Shown piece by piece: positions 16,041 through 24,397 of a DNA stretch of 64,000 nucleotides. Within the stretch, counting starts at the first letter, position 1; every line of letters starts with the position of its first letter. Origin of the DNA: Elusimicrobia bacterium UBA5214 (GTDB lineage Bacteria; Elusimicrobiota; UBA5214); contig DHVG01000006.1 of NCBI GenBank assembly GCA_002412545.1, positions 65,811-129,810 on the forward strand, read 5' to 3'. Below the pieces are notes generated by a model that ran no database searches, was not told the origin of the DNA, and was given only the letters and a program-made list of their open reading frames with translations. The position numbers and the translations under genes are program-made.

Positions 16041-17844
16041 ATTTTTAAGAGTTAATTTAGAAACAGGAAAAATCAGCAAAGAGGATACTCCCGAGGAACT
16101 TATTGAGAATTTTCTTGGTGGGGACGGTTTTGCGATAAAAGTACTTTATGAGGAGTTAAAAGCACAAATTGAACCGTTCAGTCCCGAGAATAAAATTATT
16201 CTTGCTACCGGTCCTTTAACTGGAACAAGATGGCCTGCTTCGGGAAGGATGCATATTGCGGCGAAATCACCGCTTACTGGTTTCTGGGGTGAAGGTAATG
16301 CCGGCGGGTATTTCGGTCCGGAATTGAAATTTGCTGGTTACGATTTTTTACTTATTGAAGGGAAAGCAAAAAAACCAGTATATTTGAGAATTGATAATGA
16401 TAAGGTACAAATTCTTTCCGCAGAAAACCTCTGGGGTAAAAATACTCTACAAGTAACAAAAATTCTTCTTACTAAATATCCGCAAGCACAGGTTCTTTTA
16501 ATTGGTCCAGCCGGAGAAAATAATGTCCGTTATGCGAGCGTAATCGCCGGGAATCAGCTCACCGGTCTGCACGGTGCGTTCGGTCGTTCGGGATTAGGTG
16601 CAGTTTGGGGTGCAAAAAATCTTAAAGCAATCGTCGTAAAAGGGAATAATAAAGTCAAAATTGCACAACCTGCCCCCTTTTCCAAATTAGTAAAAGAAGC
16701 ACAGAGAAAAGTATTGACGAACCCACAGGCATTACAGTTGCATAAATACGGGACGAATCTTCTACTTGATTATAAACAAGCAGTAGGCGAATTACCGACC
16801 CGACATCATACTGCGGGTAAATTTGAAAATGCGGATAGACTAAGCACTGAATATATCACCCGAAACTGGACAGTCAGTTCACGAACTTGTTTTGCCTGTC
16901 CGATTGCCTGCAAAAAAATATATAAAACTAAACCAAGTTCAGGTGCACCAGCGGTATCGGTAGAAGGACCGGAATACCACGGCACAGTTTTTTTTGGCCC
17001 TAATCTTGGTATCGCTGATTTCAATTTTATCCTTTACGCTTGTAACCTTTGCAATAAATACGGTATTGACCAGGTTTCTCTTGGTTCAGCAATTGCTTTC
17101 CTGATTGAATGTTATCAGAATGGGTTAGTTTCTAAAAATGAGGTTGATGAACTCAATTTGTCTTGGGGTAATAAAGAAGCAATTCTAAGTTTAATTGAGA
17201 AAACAGTTAAACGGGAAGGTATCGGTGACCTGCTTGCGGAAGGTGTGAAAAGAGCAAGCAAAAAACTGGGACGAGGAAGTGAAAAGTATGCACTCCATAT
17301 TAAAGGACAGGAAATACCTGCCCAAGATGCCCGGGTAAATCCAAGTGCAGGACTAAGTCAAGCGGTCAGTGCCCGTGGCGCTGACCATCTCCGTTCTTTA
17401 GTGACCACAAAGCATTTGAAAAATACAGCCGAAGAAATTGCTCAACAGGTAAAAATAAATGAAGATTTTTATGCCTTGCGTGATGCTTTAATTGTCTGTT
17501 ATTATACTTGCGGTTACCCGGGAATTTTTAAGGTTAAAGATTTTGCTCAAGTATTGCCTTTACTTACCGGTAGAGAAATCTTTTCTTCGGAGAAAGAACT
17601 GATGAAAATTGGTGAACGAATCGTGAACCTGAAACGGCTTTTTAATCTGCGTGAAGGTTTAACCGTGAAAGATGATAATCTGCCGAAGCGTTTCCTTAAG
17701 GAAGCATTGTTCACCAGTGAAGGTAAAAAACGAATCGCTCAACTTGCCCCTTTACTTAATTACTATTACCAATTTCGTGGCTGGGACAAGAAGACCGGTA
17801 AAATAAAGCCGGGAACTTTAAAAAGACTCGGTCTTGATAGATAA
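16021..17844 (+). CDS. aor: Aldehyde:ferredoxin oxidoreductase (tungsten/molybdenum)
   Basis: Oxidises aldehydes to acids with ferredoxin as acceptor, using a bis-pterin tungsten (or molybdenum) centre and one [4Fe-4S] cluster. 607 residues from ATG 16021 (MFGYTGKFLRVNLETG), which is the family's usual start and has GGTGGGAGG upstream. Visible marks: TGPLTGTRWPASGRMH pterin-binding region, the cluster cysteines CFACPIACKK and a fourth in CYYTCGYPG, and the second pterin segment GQEIPAQDARVNPSAGLS. Substrate cannot be told from sequence. The paired sulfur carrier upstream supports local cofactor supply. Confidence 0.93.
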   Translation: MFGYTGKFLRVNLETGKISKEDTPEELIENFLGGDGFAIKVLYEELKAQIEPFSPENKIILATGPLTGTRWPASGRMHIAAKSPLTGFWGEGNAGGYFGPELKFAGYDFLLIEGKAKKPVYLRIDNDKVQILSAENLWGKNTLQVTKILLTKYPQAQVLLIGPAGENNVRYASVIAGNQLTGLHGAFGRSGLGAVWGAKNLKAIVVKGNNKVKIAQPAPFSKLVKEAQRKVLTNPQALQLHKYGTNLLLDYKQAVGELPTRHHTAGKFENADRLSTEYITRNWTVSSRTCFACPIACKKIYKTKPSSGAPAVSVEGPEYHGTVFFGPNLGIADFNFILYACNLCNKYGIDQVSLGSAIAFLIECYQNGLVSKNEVDELNLSWGNKEAILSLIEKTVKREGIGDLLAEGVKRASKKLGRGSEKYALHIKGQEIPAQDARVNPSAGLSQAVSARGADHLRSLVTTKHLKNTAEEIAQQVKINEDFYALRDALIVCYYTCGYPGIFKVKDFAQVLPLLTGREIFSSEKELMKIGERIVNLKRLFNLREGLTVKDDNLPKRFLKEALFTSEGKKRIAQLAPLLNYYYQFRGWDKKTGKIKPGTLKRLGLDR

Positions 17845-17849
17845 AATAT

Positions 17850-18345
17850 TGTAGCGGTGCAATTCATTGCACAAAAAAAACAAATGAAGTACCGCAAGTT
17901 TACAAGAATTAAGAATTACGATTACAAAACTAACGGGTACTACTTTGTCACTATTTGTACTGATTTTAAACAATCTTTCTTAGATAATCTCAAAATAAAA
18001 GAAATTGTAGTGGCAGAGATTGCTCTGCTTAAGAAACGTTTTTCTGGTTTAGATATTGACCATTTTGTCATGATGTCTAATCATATACACATAATTTTTA
18101 TTTTGGAGGATTCAAATAAAACATTACCGGAAGTAATACAAGCATTTAAATCAATTGCAACAATTAGAGCAAAGCGAGCTTTGCCACTACAAATAGGAAA
18201 ACATTTATGGCAGAAAAATTATTATGAACATATAATAAGGAATGACAAAGCACTCTATAATATACGTAAGTATATTCAAGAAAATCCATTAAAAGAAAAA
18301 ATTGACTGGGATATTATTTATAGTGGCATAAATGCCACCGCTACA
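17850..18345. mobile_element. RAYT transposase bracketed by inverted REP hairpins
   Basis: The left end TGTAGCG plus hairpin GTGCAAT-TC-ATTGCAC (17850-17872) faces the right end hairpin GTGGCAT-AA-ATGCCAC plus CGCTACA (18323-18345). The outer 10 bases TGTAGCGGTG are exact inverted repeats. Two more units of the same design lie inside the coding sequence: TGTAGTG-GCAGAG-ATTG-CTCTGC (18006-18028), and in inverse GCAAAGC-GA-GCTTTGC-CACTACA (18169-18191). This matches the known layout of REP-associated transposases and their bacterial interspersed mosaic elements. Confidence 0.85.
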
Positions 18346-18372
18346 AAAAATGATACTAAGACGAGACAATGA
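17884..18372 (+). CDS. REP-associated tyrosine transposase (RAYT, Y1/IS200-like)
   Basis: HUH-type single-strand transposase that in other bacteria cuts and joins REP hairpins. 162 residues from ATG 17884; an upstream GTG at 17857 lies inside the REP hairpin and is less likely. The HUH motif is NHIHIIF, preceded by GYYFVTICT, and the catalytic tyrosine is probably in the helix ALYNIRKYIQENP. WQKNYYEHIIRND is also a family mark. The gene is flanked by REP units (17850, 18323), and its stop overlaps the start of nucQ by 4 bp (ATGA), as if it had inserted directly upstream and become coupled to it. Confidence 0.88.
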   Translation: MKYRKFTRIKNYDYKTNGYYFVTICTDFKQSFLDNLKIKEIVVAEIALLKKRFSGLDIDHFVMMSNHIHIIFILEDSNKTLPEVIQAFKSIATIRAKRALPLQIGKHLWQKNYYEHIIRNDKALYNIRKYIQENPLKEKIDWDIIYSGINATATKNDTKTRQ

Positions 18373-19646
18373 AAATTTTTGCTGATTTACATTTACATAC
18401 GAAATACAGTCGGGGAACAAGTAAAGATATGGATTTAGAAAATTTAGCTAAAGGAGCGAAAAAGAAAGGGATTCAACTGCTTGGTTCCGGCGATTTTACT
18501 CATCCGCTCTGGGTGAATATCCTGAAAAGTTCACTGGAGCCGGTCGGTAAAGGAACATATTTATATGAAGGAGTATATTTTTTTCTCAGCACTGAAGTTT
18601 GTAACATATTTTACCGTAATGGCGAAGCAAAAAAAATACATATTATAATTCTTGCTCCGGATTTTACGAGTATGGATAAAATTAATCTTGCTTTAAGTCA
18701 ATATGGTGATTTATACAGTGACGGTCGTCCGATATTGAACAATTTAGAAGCAAAAGATTTAGTAAAAATAGTTTTGGATATTAACCCTGATTGTTTGATT
18801 ATCCCGGCACATATCTGGACACCACACTTTTCTCTTTTTGGAGCAAATTCCGGTTTTGATGCCGTGGAAGAATGTTTTGCAAATGAAACAAAAAATATAT
18901 ATGCTTTAGAGACGGGTTTATCCAGCGACCCGGCAATGAACTGGCGTCTATCCAAGTTAGATAGATATACCTTGGTTTCTAATTCTGATGCCCATTCAAC
19001 CCAGCGTTTAGGACGAGAACTTAATGTCTTTGAAATCGCAGATTACACACCTGCCCGACATAGCCTTGGCGTAGGCGGGGATTTGTATAAGGAGATTATA
19101 CAGATTATAAAGACAAAGGATAAAACAAAATTTTTGTTTACGGTAGAATTTTTCCCCGAAGAAGGGAAATATCATTTTGATGGACATCGGAATTGTAATG
19201 TCCGGTTTACACCTAAAGAGGCGACTAAAAATAAAAATATTTGTCCGGTATGCAAACGGAAGTTGACCATTGGTGTTCTGCATCGGGTAGAAGAACTTGC
19301 TGACCGTGCTGACGGATATGTCCCGGCAAATTCTATTCCTTTTAAGAATTTAATTCCTTTAGACGAAATAATTGGCTCGGTGCTTGGTCTGGGAAGAGAA
19401 AGTCAGACCGTATTGAAAGAATACGAAAAATTGGTTAGTTATTTCGGAAGTGAATTTACGGTTTTGATTGATGCCGGAATTGACGATTTGTTAAAAGTTA
19501 CTCCACCAGCAATTGCTCAAGGGATTGTTAAAGTAAGAAAAAGCGAAATTGAAGTTATCCCTGGATACGACGGTGTCTATGGTGAAATAAAAATTGCAAC
19601 TGGTGGAAAAGAAAAAACTAAAGACGAACAACTTTCTCTCTTTTGA
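18369..19646 (+). CDS. nucQ: Endonuclease Q (PHP-domain repair nuclease)
   Basis: Cuts DNA 5' to deaminated bases (uracil, hypoxanthine) and abasic sites; known from Thermococcales and some bacteria. 425 residues. The PHP metal site is visible in ADLHLHTKYSRG, GSGDFTHP, IIPAHIWTPHF and SNSDAHS. A zinc-finger-like C-terminal part has CPVCKRKLTIGVLHRV and is characteristic of this family. At 19053-19080 the segment TPARHSLGVGG is encoded by an imperfect GCCCG...GGCGGG palindrome and looks like an insertion within the PHP domain. The start overlaps the transposase stop, so the gene may depend on that message or on a promoter within it. Confidence 0.88.
   Translation: MKIFADLHLHTKYSRGTSKDMDLENLAKGAKKKGIQLLGSGDFTHPLWVNILKSSLEPVGKGTYLYEGVYFFLSTEVCNIFYRNGEAKKIHIIILAPDFTSMDKINLALSQYGDLYSDGRPILNNLEAKDLVKIVLDINPDCLIIPAHIWTPHFSLFGANSGFDAVEECFANETKNIYALETGLSSDPAMNWRLSKLDRYTLVSNSDAHSTQRLGRELNVFEIADYTPARHSLGVGGDLYKEIIQIIKTKDKTKFLFTVEFFPEEGKYHFDGHRNCNVRFTPKEATKNKNICPVCKRKLTIGVLHRVEELADRADGYVPANSIPFKNLIPLDEIIGSVLGLGRESQTVLKEYEKLVSYFGSEFTVLIDAGIDDLLKVTPPAIAQGIVKVRKSEIEVIPGYDGVYGEIKIATGGKEKTKDEQLSLF
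19053..19080. repeat. GC-rich palindrome inserted in nucQ
   Basis: GCCCGACATAGCC facing GGCGTAGGCGGG, far more GC-rich than the surrounding gene and read as PARHSLGVGG. Confidence 0.5.
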
Positions 19647-19769
19647 ATACGCTAAACCGCTAAAACGAGATTCTCCGCAAAGACCGCGAAAAAAATCTTT
19701 TTGCGCTCTTTGTGTCAATTTTGCGTTCTTTGCGTTGGTTCTTTTTGGCGCTAAGGAGGATTTGGAGAT

Positions 19770-20249
19770 ATGATTGCAGTAAAAATTGAAAGTGTAAGTT
19801 TTGACCCAACAAGCCAAATGGGTATCGTTATCTTAGAAGATTTAGAGAAGAAAAAAATTGTTCCCATTTGGGTAGGTATTTTTGAAGCACAGGCAATACT
19901 TTTTAAATTGAAAAATATGTATTTCCCACGACCGTTAACCTATGATTTAATGAAAAATTTGGTTAAAGAACTTAAAGGAGGAATAGATTTTGTTTTAATT
20001 AGTGATGTTTCCGAAAATACTTTTTATGCGGAAATACATTTAAATACTGATGGCGAGAAAGTTACTCTTGATTCACGTCCTTCGGATGCACTTGCTTTAG
20101 CTTTGCGGGTTGATGCACCGATTTTTGTCTCGGAAAAAATTTATAATGAACATTCTTGGGAGAGAGAAAAATTTGCTGAATTCCAGAAAACATCAGCATA
20201 TCAGCAATATCTGGATACCGCACCGGATGAAGAAATTGGTAAAGCATAA
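19770..20249 (+). CDS. DUF151 bifunctional nuclease-family protein
   Basis: 159 residues, the usual length. Matches the DUF151/BFN family throughout: VKIESVSFDPTSQMGIVIL, PIWVGIFEAQAI, RPLTYDLMKNLV, and SRPSDALALALRVDAPIFV, the most conserved stretch. Some plant and bacterial members have been reported to have nuclease activity; the physiological role is unclear. AAGGAGG lies eight bases before the ATG. It follows nucQ after 123 bp of CTTTGCG-type words and precedes argF by 22 bp, possibly in one transcript. Confidence 0.85.
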   Translation: MIAVKIESVSFDPTSQMGIVILEDLEKKKIVPIWVGIFEAQAILFKLKNMYFPRPLTYDLMKNLVKELKGGIDFVLISDVSENTFYAEIHLNTDGEKVTLDSRPSDALALALRVDAPIFVSEKIYNEHSWEREKFAEFQKTSAYQQYLDTAPDEEIGKA

Positions 20250-20271
20250 TAGAGGAAAGGGATGGATTAAA

Positions 20272-21219
20272 ATGATGAAAAAAGATTTAGTTTCTTTAGC
20301 AGACTTAGGGAAAAAAGAGATCTTGTCACTTTTTGAGTTGACTAAAGAATTAAAAGAAAAACAGAAAAAAGGCAAGAAGTACACTCCTTTAGTTGGAAAA
20401 ACTTTAGCGATGATTTTTCAGAAACCGTCTACAAGAACAAGTGTTTCTTTTGCCGTCGGTATGTACCAGTTAGGTGGACTGCCTTTAATTTTTAATGTTG
20501 AAGAGTTACAATTACGTCGCGGTGAAAGTTTAGCCGATACGGCGAAAGTATTTTCTCGTTATGTTGACGGAGTAATGATTCGCACGACTAATCATCAGGA
20601 TATGCTTGAATTTGCCAAGCATACCACGATTCCGGTAATAAATGGATTGACTAATTTAGAACATCCCTGCCAGGTATTGAGTGACCTCTACACGATTTTA
20701 GAAGTATACCAATCACCAATCACCAATCACCAATTACCAAAATTAAAGGTAGTATTTCTTGGTGAAGGGAATAATGTCGCCAATTCCTGGATTCTGGGAG
20801 CAGGTATTCTGGGTTTAAATCTAACCATTTGTGCACCTCAAGGTTATGAACCGGATAAGAAAATCTATCAAGAAGGTAAAAAGATTGCCCAAAAGACCGG
20901 TGCGAAAATAACCGTTTCCGATAACCCGCAGGAAGCAGTGAAAAATGCCGATATTCTCTATACTGATGTTTGGGTATCAATGAGTGATGAAAAGAAAGTT
21001 GACCTTGAAGAACGAAGAAAAATATTTCAACCTTACCAGTTGAATACTCAACTTTTGAATAAAGCAAAACCTAATTGTAAAGTGATGCACTGTTTACCCG
21101 CACATCGGGGTGAAGAAATTACTGACGAAGTTATGGATGGACCGAATTCAATCGTCTTTGACCAAGCAGAAAACCGTCTCCATTTACAAAAAGCACTTTT
21201 AGTTCAACTCCTTGAATAA
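20272..21219 (+). CDS. argF: Ornithine carbamoyltransferase
   Basis: Makes citrulline from ornithine and carbamoyl phosphate in arginine synthesis. 315 residues from ATG 20272 (ATG 20275 is also possible), after AGGAAAGGG. Conserved sites: PSTRTSVSFAVG (carbamoyl phosphate), HPCQVLSD, and HCLPAHRG (ornithine loop). A word repeat at 20707-20742 (AATCACC units) is read in frame as YQSPITNHQLPK, lengthening the hinge between the carbamoyl-phosphate and ornithine domains. No other arginine genes are nearby. Confidence 0.95.
   Translation: MMKKDLVSLADLGKKEILSLFELTKELKEKQKKGKKYTPLVGKTLAMIFQKPSTRTSVSFAVGMYQLGGLPLIFNVEELQLRRGESLADTAKVFSRYVDGVMIRTTNHQDMLEFAKHTTIPVINGLTNLEHPCQVLSDLYTILEVYQSPITNHQLPKLKVVFLGEGNNVANSWILGAGILGLNLTICAPQGYEPDKKIYQEGKKIAQKTGAKITVSDNPQEAVKNADILYTDVWVSMSDEKKVDLEERRKIFQPYQLNTQLLNKAKPNCKVMHCLPAHRGEEITDEVMDGPNSIVFDQAENRLHLQKALLVQLLE
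20707..20742. repeat. AATCACC word repeat inside argF
   Basis: Three or four copies of AATCACC/AATTACC in tandem, read as SPITNHQLP between the two domains of the enzyme. Confidence 0.75.
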
Positions 21220-21231
21220 AACTAAAGTTCT

Positions 21232-21317
21232 GCCGTTAGCCCATAGCCGTCAGCAATTAGCCTTTTATTTAGTAAGGACTTCGGCTGAAGGCTATAGGCT
21301 AATGGCTGAGGACTTTT
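21232..21317. repeat. Inverted word repeat after argF
   Basis: GCCGTTAGCCCATAGCCGTC and CAGCAATTAGCC face GGCTGAAGGCTATAGGCTA and ATGGCTGAGGAC, giving an imperfect hairpin ending in ACTTTTT. It could act as a terminator for argF. Confidence 0.55.
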
Positions 21318-21337
21318 TATAGCAAAATTTAATTAAA

Positions 21338-21571
21338 ATGTTGAAAGTTAACTGTTATTCAGGTTACAGGGCGAATGAGCGACCGGTAAGTTTTTCTCTT
21401 GGGGAGAAAGAATTTCAAGTAAAAGAAATTCTTGACCGCTGGTATGGACCGGACTATCAATATTTCAAAGTAAAAGCCGATGATGAAAATATTTACATTC
21501 TCAAATATGACGAAAATAAGGATTTTTGGGAATTGGAGTTTTATCGGGAAGGAGAAAGGGATACTCCTTGA
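21338..21571 (+). CDS. Conserved small protein of unknown function
   Basis: 77 residues. The sequence pattern (LKVNCYSGYRANERPVSF, EILDRWYGPDYQYFKVKADD, NIYILKY...WELEFY) is one I recognise as a widely distributed short protein in anaerobic bacteria without known function. It is compact, predicted all-beta and soluble, with many aromatic residues. There is no clear ribosome binding site. It lies 12 bp before the nitroreductase gene. Confidence 0.65.
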   Translation: MLKVNCYSGYRANERPVSFSLGEKEFQVKEILDRWYGPDYQYFKVKADDENIYILKYDENKDFWELEFYREGERDTP

Positions 21572-21583
21572 CCGGATACGAGT

Positions 21584-22180
21584 ATGGATGTGTATCAAGC
21601 AGTTGTTCAGCGACGGACAATTAGACGGTTTAGACAAAAACCTATCCCATCTTGGATTCTGAAAAAGTTGGTAAATGCAGCACGACTCGCTCCTTCGGCG
21701 GGGAATCGGCAGCCTTGTGAATATATAATTATTAATGAGAAGGCAAAGATAAATGAAGTATTTACCACCTTACACTGGGCAGGATATATTTCTCCCGAGG
21801 GGAATCCTCCATTAGGACAGAGACCAAAAGCGTATATCATAGTATTACTGAATACCCAAAAATCAAAAAAACCAGATTTACACGATGCTTCGGCAAGTAT
21901 AGAAAATATTATTCTGGTAGCTTGGGAAGAAGGCATAGGTTCCTGCTGGATAGGTTCGGTTAATAGAAGAAGACTACGAAAGATTCTCAATGTTCCTGAC
22001 TATTGTAAAATTGATTCGGTAGTTGCCTTAGGATATCCGGCGGAAAGACCGGTAGTTGAGAAAGTTAGTGATTCAATTAAGTACTGGAAAGATAAATATG
22101 GAATTTTACATGTACCTAAACGTAACCTTAAGGAAATCTTATACTGGAATACTTATACCGGGGGCTTAAAAAATGGCTAA
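21584..22180 (+). CDS. Nitroreductase-family flavoprotein
   Basis: FMN-dependent oxidoreductase. 198 residues. Key parts: VVQRRTIRRFRQKPIP (FMN phosphate contacts), LVNAARLAPSAGNRQPCEYI, and DASASIENIILVAWEEGIGSCW (shown here as SASIENI and EGIGSCW), then ALGYPAERP. The substrate cannot be deduced; members reduce nitro compounds, quinones or flavins. It overlaps the deacetylase gene by 8 bp, suggesting co-transcription. Confidence 0.88.
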   Translation: MDVYQAVVQRRTIRRFRQKPIPSWILKKLVNAARLAPSAGNRQPCEYIIINEKAKINEVFTTLHWAGYISPEGNPPLGQRPKAYIIVLLNTQKSKKPDLHDASASIENIILVAWEEGIGSCWIGSVNRRRLRKILNVPDYCKIDSVVALGYPAERPVVEKVSDSIKYWKDKYGILHVPKRNLKEILYWNTYTGGLKNG

Positions 22181-23075
22181 ATTTTTTTATTCCGAGAAGT
22201 ATGTAGTTGACTTGAAAGGACATGTTTTCCCGACCCTCAAGTATCCGGAAATTAAGAAAAAATTAATTGAAAAAAAATTAGCGAAAGAAAATGATTTCGT
22301 TGACCCCGGTTTTGCTGCCGATGAAGATATCCTTTTAGTGCATACCAAAGAATATTTAGAAAAAATAAAAACCGGTAAACTTACAATGCAGGAAATGTAT
22401 CAGTTAGAACTTCCCTATTCACCGGAGTTAAGAGATGCATCATTAATTTGTGTTCAGGGGACAATCCTCGCTGGTTATGAAGCATTAAATTCCGGGGTAG
22501 GTATCCATATCGGTGGCGGATTCCATCACGCTTTTCCTAACCACGGTGAAGGTTTTTGTGTCTTCAACGATATTGCCGTATGTATTGCTAAATTACTTAA
22601 AGAGAAAAAAATTAGTAAAGCGATGACTATTGACTGCGATTTACATCAAGGTAATGGCACTGCCTACATTTTTAAAAACGAACCACGTGTTTTTACTTTC
22701 TCGATTCATCAGGAGAACAATTATCCGGCAGTTAAACCACCAAGTAAGTTAGATGTTGGGGTAGATGACGGTTGCGATGATAAGACCTATCTGATGCATT
22801 TAAAAGAAAATATTCCCGGTATTTTAGACGATTTTAAACCGGAATTGATTGTCTATGTTGCCGGTGCTGATTCTTATCAGGATGACCAGTTAGGAGGTTT
22901 GGACTTAACTAAAGAAGGTTTAAAAAAGAGAGACGAATTTGTTTTTCAAGAGGCAAAAATACGCAAAATACCGGTTGCCGTAGTCCTTGCTGGCGGGTAT
23001 GCTTATCAACTTGAAGATACAGTAGAAATACAAACGAATACGATTGAAACCGGTTTGCGAATAGTTGAAGGTTAA
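22173..23075 (+). CDS. Histone-deacetylase-family amidohydrolase (AcuC-like)
   Basis: Zinc-dependent deacetylase fold acting on acetyl-lysine or acetylpolyamine-like substrates in bacteria. 300 residues. The active site is readable: GGGFHHAFPNHGEGFCVFND (His-His pair and Gly-Phe channel), TIDCDLHQGNGT (zinc Asp and His), VAGADSYQDDQLGG (second zinc Asp), and LAGGYA near the end, where the catalytic Tyr belongs (GGYAYQ). Overlaps the nitroreductase gene by 8 bp. Substrate is unknown. Confidence 0.88.
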   Translation: MAKFFYSEKYVVDLKGHVFPTLKYPEIKKKLIEKKLAKENDFVDPGFAADEDILLVHTKEYLEKIKTGKLTMQEMYQLELPYSPELRDASLICVQGTILAGYEALNSGVGIHIGGGFHHAFPNHGEGFCVFNDIAVCIAKLLKEKKISKAMTIDCDLHQGNGTAYIFKNEPRVFTFSIHQENNYPAVKPPSKLDVGVDDGCDDKTYLMHLKENIPGILDDFKPELIVYVAGADSYQDDQLGGLDLTKEGLKKRDEFVFQEAKIRKIPVAVVLAGGYAYQLEDTVEIQTNTIETGLRIVEG

Positions 23076-23104
23076 AAGTGTAAATTTGGAGTAGCAGATA
23101 ACTC

Positions 23105-23133
23105 TTGATTTTTCTTTGGGGTCGTGGTATAAT
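23105..23133 (+). promoter_or_regulatory. Promoter of the first HicBA pair
   Basis: TTGATT (23105-23110), 17-bp spacer, TATAAT (23128-23133), with an extended -10 TGG just before. HicB-type antitoxins often repress their own promoter, so this is also the likely operator region. Confidence 0.75.
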
Positions 23134-23181
23134 CATACTGAAAAGTGGAGTGTGTCAAATATCTTTGTTCGGGAGGTTCCA

Positions 23182-23493
23182 ATGAAGTTCCATAGAATAA
23201 TTAAAGCAGAATTACCGGTAATTATTTTCAAAGAAGGTAAAAAATTTGTCGCTTACAGTCCCGCCTTAGACCTTTCTACTTGTGCGAGCACCTTTGAACA
23301 AGCAAGAAAACGTTTTGCCGAGGCAGTTGATATTTTCTTTCAAGAGATATTAGAAATGGGCACTTTAGAAGATGTGCTTAAAGAATGTGGCTGGCAGAAA
23401 ATATCAAAGCCACGAGAACAGTGGATACCACCTCATATTATTGCTCAGGTTCAACAAGAAATAAAAATTCCGGTTGCAAGTCAAAAGAGGTAA
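23182..23493 (+). CDS. hicB: HicB-like antitoxin, pair 1
   Basis: Antitoxin with a partly degraded RNase-H-like fold. 103 residues from ATG 23182, chosen because GGGAGG lies eight bases upstream. Matches the HicB pattern: LPVIIFKEGKKFVAYSPALD, LSTCASTFEQARKRFAEAVDIFF. The C-terminus (WIPPHIIAQVQQEIKIPV) has no obvious ribbon-helix-helix or HTH. Followed nine bases later by a HicA toxin gene, with the antitoxin first, as in many HicBA operons. Confidence 0.78.
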   Translation: MKFHRIIKAELPVIIFKEGKKFVAYSPALDLSTCASTFEQARKRFAEAVDIFFQEILEMGTLEDVLKECGWQKISKPREQWIPPHIIAQVQQEIKIPVASQKR

Positions 23494-23502
23494 TTACCTC
23501 AA

Positions 23503-23733
23503 GTGTCCCGCCTGACAACGATACATTGTAAGAAGTTTGAAAAATTTCTTTTCCGTATTGGTTGCTCTTTTGTGAGACAAAAAGGTGACCACCGAATCTA
23601 TAGAAGAGCAGATTTGAAACGTCCGGTTGTTATTCCTACCGAGAAAGATATACCGATATTTATCATTCGTAATAATTTACGTGTTTTAGGTATTAGTGTA
23701 GAAGAATATCTAAAAATGTTAGCCAAAATTTAG
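23503..23733 (+). CDS. hicA: HicA-like mRNA interferase toxin, pair 1
   Basis: Double-stranded-RNA-binding-fold toxin that cleaves mRNA. 76 residues from GTG 23503. The family pattern is present: CKKFEKFLFRIGCSFVRQKGDHRIYRR (key part QKGDHRIY, with the catalytic His), PVVIPTEKDIPIFIIRNNLRVLGIS. The antitoxin gene is directly upstream. The intact His suggests an active toxin. Confidence 0.8.
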   Translation: MSRLTTIHCKKFEKFLFRIGCSFVRQKGDHRIYRRADLKRPVVIPTEKDIPIFIIRNNLRVLGISVEEYLKMLAKI

Positions 23734-23840
23734 ATTTTTTTAGTTCTTTATAGAAAAGTAGTTTTTTGTTCAAACTTTGTAAATAGAAAAGAAATAATTC
23801 AACTTTTTAAGACCGGCACAGTTGATTAGGGGGTAAAGCG

Positions 23841-24134
23841 ATGGATAACAAAAAAAAGAAACAAAGACAAATAGACCGGGTGCGGGAAACAAAAACCAGT
23901 TACAGAACAGATATTGATAGGAAAAAATTCCATATCGCCGAATATCCGGTTATCGTTCACCAAAGTCAATACGGCTACGATGTTGTTTGTCCAATTCTTC
24001 CCGGTTGTGCAAGTCAAGGTGACACATTAGAAGAAGCAATAGAGAATATTAAGTCCGCAATACAGGAATATTTGGAAGCGGTGCGTAAAGTTAAGAAGAA
24101 TGAACGTTTAGTGATGGTTGAGGTTGCGGTGTAA
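23841..24134 (+). CDS. hicB: HicB-like antitoxin, pair 2
   Basis: 97 residues. A charged N-terminal extension (MDNKKKKQRQIDRVRE) precedes the HicB core: EYPVIVHQSQYGYDVVCPIL, PGCASQGDTLEEAIENIK, SAIQEYLEAV, close to the UPF0150/HicB consensus. AGGGGG precedes the ATG. Its stop overlaps the next start by one base. It shares little sequence with the HicB 350 bp upstream, so the two pairs are not a recent duplication. Confidence 0.8.
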   Translation: MDNKKKKQRQIDRVRETKTSYRTDIDRKKFHIAEYPVIVHQSQYGYDVVCPILPGCASQGDTLEEAIENIKSAIQEYLEAVRKVKKNERLVMVEVAV

Positions 24135-24343
24135 TGCTTTTTACCGATGTTTCTGAAGAGCGCGCAATTCGTGCATTTCGTAAAAAAGGTTTTTGGATAG
24201 TAGGTGGGAAAAAACATACAGTGATGACTGATGGAACGCATTTTATTACTATCCCTCGGCACAAAAGGATTAATCCATATACTTTGAAAGCAATTATTCG
24301 TGGTGCTGGCTTAACCGATAAAGAATTCAAAGAATTGTTGTAA
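24134..24343 (+). CDS. hicA: HicA-like mRNA interferase toxin, pair 2
   Basis: 69 residues; starts at the A of the preceding TAATG overlap, so it is translationally coupled to its antitoxin. Pattern: AIRAFRKKGFWIVGGKKHTVM (catalytic His in GGKKHTVM), ITIPRHKRINPYTLKAIIRG, AGLTDKEF. It is more typical of HicA than the toxin in pair 1. Confidence 0.82.
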   Translation: MLFTDVSEERAIRAFRKKGFWIVGGKKHTVMTDGTHFITIPRHKRINPYTLKAIIRGAGLTDKEFKELL

Positions 24344-24397
24344 CAAGAAACAATTCAACTTCTACTATGTTTAGTCACCTCTTTGGACATCCTCATC

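Noticed and set aside
20110..20271. Upstream extension of argF
   Set aside because: Overlaps the DUF151 gene in another frame; the conserved protein begins at 20272 after a ribosome binding site.
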